A program made the position numbers and the translations under genes. The notes under the pieces were generated by a model. It was not told where the DNA came from and searched no databases. It worked only from the letters and a program-made list of their open reading frames with translations. This document shows positions 5,957-7,392 of a stretch of DNA of 7,392 nucleotides, in pieces (position 1 is the stretch's first letter; every line of letters begins with the position of its first letter). The DNA is from Syntrophomonadaceae bacterium (lineage in GTDB: Bacteria; Bacillota; Dethiobacteria; DTU022). Location of the stretch: the NCBI GenBank assembly GCA_007126465.1, contig SLBE01000136.1:1-7392 (forward strand). Reading direction: 5' to 3'.

Positions 5957-7284
5957 CGAATAATATAGTTGCTATAGTTGGACGCCCCAATGTAGGGAAG
6001 TCTACTCTCTTTAACCGCCTGACTTCTGCCAGGACTGCCATTGAAGAAAAAGTGCCGGGAGTAACGAGGGACCGCCTCTATGGTATATCAGAATGGAGCG
6101 GTAGAAACCTGGTGATAATTGACACCGGTGGTATCACCTTTGGACCTGCAGATCAGCTCGCTGTCCAGGTCAGAAAGCAGGTAAACCTGGCAGTTGAAGA
6201 AGCAAAAGTGATTATATTTCTTTTGGATGGCAGAGAGGGTTTAACTGCACTGGATGAGGAAATTGCCGACATGTTGAGGCGCAGTGGCAAAATTGTTCTT
6301 CCGGTTATCAATAAAATTGACTTTCATGAAATGGACTCAGCGAAATATAATTTTTATGGCCTAGGCTTTGGTGAACCCATACCTGTATCTGCTTCACATG
6401 GAAGAGGTACGGGAGAACTTTTAGATAAAATTATACACCTGCTTCCTGAAGATGAAGCAGCTACTGTAGAAGATGATGAGGATATTGTAAAAGTTGCTGT
6501 TATAGGGCGGCCGAATGTAGGCAAATCTTCCTTAATTAATGCTATCTTGGGAGAAGAGCGGGTTGTCGTTAACCAGTTGCCAGGCACAACCAGGGATGCC
6601 GTCGATACAAATTTTATTTACGGGAATCAACCCTATCTCTTGATCGATACCGCCGGGATGCGCAGGAAAAGCAAGGTAAAAGAGTCTGTTGAGTATTACA
6701 GTGTTTTGCGTTCCCTGAAAGCAGTGCAGAGGGCAGATTTAGCCCTGCTTTTAATCGATGGTGAAAGCGGTATAACCGAGCAGGATCAGAGACTCGCCGG
6801 ATATGTAGATCAGGCCGGCAGAGGCCTGGTTATAATAGTTAACAAGTGGGACCTCGTTAAAGGGCAGGAACATGCCCGCGAGGAATACCTGAACAATATC
6901 AGGAGACTCTTTAGTTTTGTTCCTTATGCTCAAATCTGTTTTGTTTCAGCCTTAACAGGTTGGCGCCTGGAAAGAATATTTCCGGCTATTATAAAAACCT
7001 GGCAGGAACAACATAAAAGAGTATCTACTTCACTGCTCAATGAACTGCTTGAAGATGCCATTGCCATTAACCCACCTTCAAGTGTTAAAGGCAAACGGGT
7101 AAAAATATTCTATGCAACTCAGCCAGAGGTAAAACCACCTACTTTTGTATTTTTTGCAAATGAACCCGAATTAATCCACTTTTCTTACCAGCGCTACCTG
7201 GAAAACCGTATACGGGAAGCTTTTGATTTCAGCGGAACTCCAATTATTGTTAAATTTAAAAAGAGACAGCGCAGGGGGGAGTGA
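5953..7284 (+). CDS. der: ribosome biogenesis GTPase Der (EngA), tandem G domains
   Basis: Essential assembly factor of the 50S ribosomal subunit with two consecutive GTPase domains and a C-terminal KH-like domain. G domain 1: G1 GRPNVGKST (10-18), G2 Thr in PGVTRDR (T38), G3 DTGG (57-60), G4 NKID (120-123), G5 SAS (146-148). An acidic linker follows (about 166-177). G domain 2: G1 GRPNVGKSS (185-193), PGTTRDAVD (210-218), G3 DTAG (232-235), G4 NKWD (297-300), G5 SAL (332-334). The KH-like domain covers about 350-443 and ends in the basic KFKKRQRR typical of the family. The 443 residues are close to the B. subtilis length (436). All nucleotide-binding motifs are intact. Its position in one cluster with ribosomal S1, and next to plsY, fits known Firmicute gene order. 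Confidence 0.97.
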   Translation: MTNNIVAIVGRPNVGKSTLFNRLTSARTAIEEKVPGVTRDRLYGISEWSGRNLVIIDTGGITFGPADQLAVQVRKQVNLAVEEAKVIIFLLDGREGLTALDEEIADMLRRSGKIVLPVINKIDFHEMDSAKYNFYGLGFGEPIPVSASHGRGTGELLDKIIHLLPEDEAATVEDDEDIVKVAVIGRPNVGKSSLINAILGEERVVVNQLPGTTRDAVDTNFIYGNQPYLLIDTAGMRRKSKVKESVEYYSVLRSLKAVQRADLALLLIDGESGITEQDQRLAGYVDQAGRGLVIIVNKWDLVKGQEHAREEYLNNIRRLFSFVPYAQICFVSALTGWRLERIFPAIIKTWQEQHKRVSTSLLNELLEDAIAINPPSSVKGKRVKIFYATQPEVKPPTFVFFANEPELIHFSYQRYLENRIREAFDFSGTPIIVKFKKRQRRGE

Positions 7285-7291
7285 CAAGAGC

Positions 7292-7392
7292 ATGGAAATT
7301 GCAGTCCTGATTCTGGCATACCTTTTGGGGTCTTTGCCTTTTGGTTATATCCTCAGCCATATTATTAGGAAAACTGATATCAGGAAACACGG
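7292..7392 (+). CDS. plsY: acyl-phosphate glycerol-3-phosphate acyltransferase PlsY, 5' part only
   Basis: Partial gene cut by the window end: 33 codons and 2 bases. The peptide begins with a hydrophobic helix containing YLLGSLPFGYIL (10-21) and continues to TDIRKHG (28-34, the final Gly inferred from GG). This is the first transmembrane segment and the GS-P motif of PlsY, followed by the DIR-x-x-G lead-in to the glycerol-phosphate loop. PlsY transfers the acyl group from acyl phosphate (made by PlsX) to glycerol-3-phosphate at the membrane, giving lysophosphatidate for PlsC. A G-rich Shine-Dalgarno (GGGGGGAG, 7274-7281, inside the end of der) lies 10 bases before the ATG, and the gap after der is 7 bases. 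der followed by plsY and then gpsA is a common Firmicute order, but gpsA cannot be seen here. Confidence 0.9.
   Translation, partial: MEIAVLILAYLLGSLPFGYILSHIIRKTDIRKH

Noticed and set aside
6439..6460. 7-base inverted repeat CTGCTTC/GAAGCAG in der as an attenuator
   Set aside because: It lies within the coding linker between the G domains and has no U-run; it is consistent with chance from Glu/Ala codons.

Overview
The window is a tightly packed, single-strand (+) housekeeping gene cluster. It has six complete genes plus the first 33 codons of a seventh: cmk, plsC, an in-frame ispH-rpsA fusion, fni (type 2 IPP isomerase), a PDZ/DUF512 FeS protein, der, and plsY (cut by the window end). Gaps are 5, 25, 0 and 20 nt, then a 4-nt overlap, then 7 nt. 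No terminator-like hairpin followed by a U-run was seen, so one operon is the simplest reading. There is no gene-free stretch above 300 bases.

The gene set and order, moderate AT-rich composition, strong purine Shine-Dalgarno sites, UUG starts (two of seven genes) and the IspH-S1 fusion together suggest an anaerobic Firmicute of class Clostridia. It is perhaps from a Peptococcaceae/Syntrophomonas-like lineage. This is inference from family knowledge; no species can be named from the sequence alone. The order cmk / S1 / fni / der resembles the Bacillus subtilis cmk-ypfD-fni-der neighbourhood.

Layout: 42-722 makes CMP kinase (nucleotide supply). 728-1345 makes a lysophosphatidate acyltransferase. 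1371-3551 joins the last MEP-pathway enzyme to a four-domain ribosomal S1-type protein. 3552-4610 interconverts the two products of IspH. 4631-5956 encodes a conserved but functionally unassigned FeS protein. 5953-7284 is the double-GTPase ribosome assembly factor. 7292 onward begins the acyl-phosphate glycerol-3-phosphate acyltransferase. The themes are phospholipid synthesis (plsC, plsY, with cmk feeding CTP/CDP pools), isoprenoid precursors (ispH, fni) and ribosome function (S1, der).

I see no mobile element, CRISPR, defence system or RNA gene. The most interesting structure is at the IspH/S1 junction. A near-consensus Shine-Dalgarno (2168-2175) and in-frame ATG codons (2187, 2202) lie exactly where the IspH domain ends. 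The same mRNA could therefore yield both a fusion protein and a free S1 protein. The second point of interest is the DUF512 protein, a widely conserved family without an established function.
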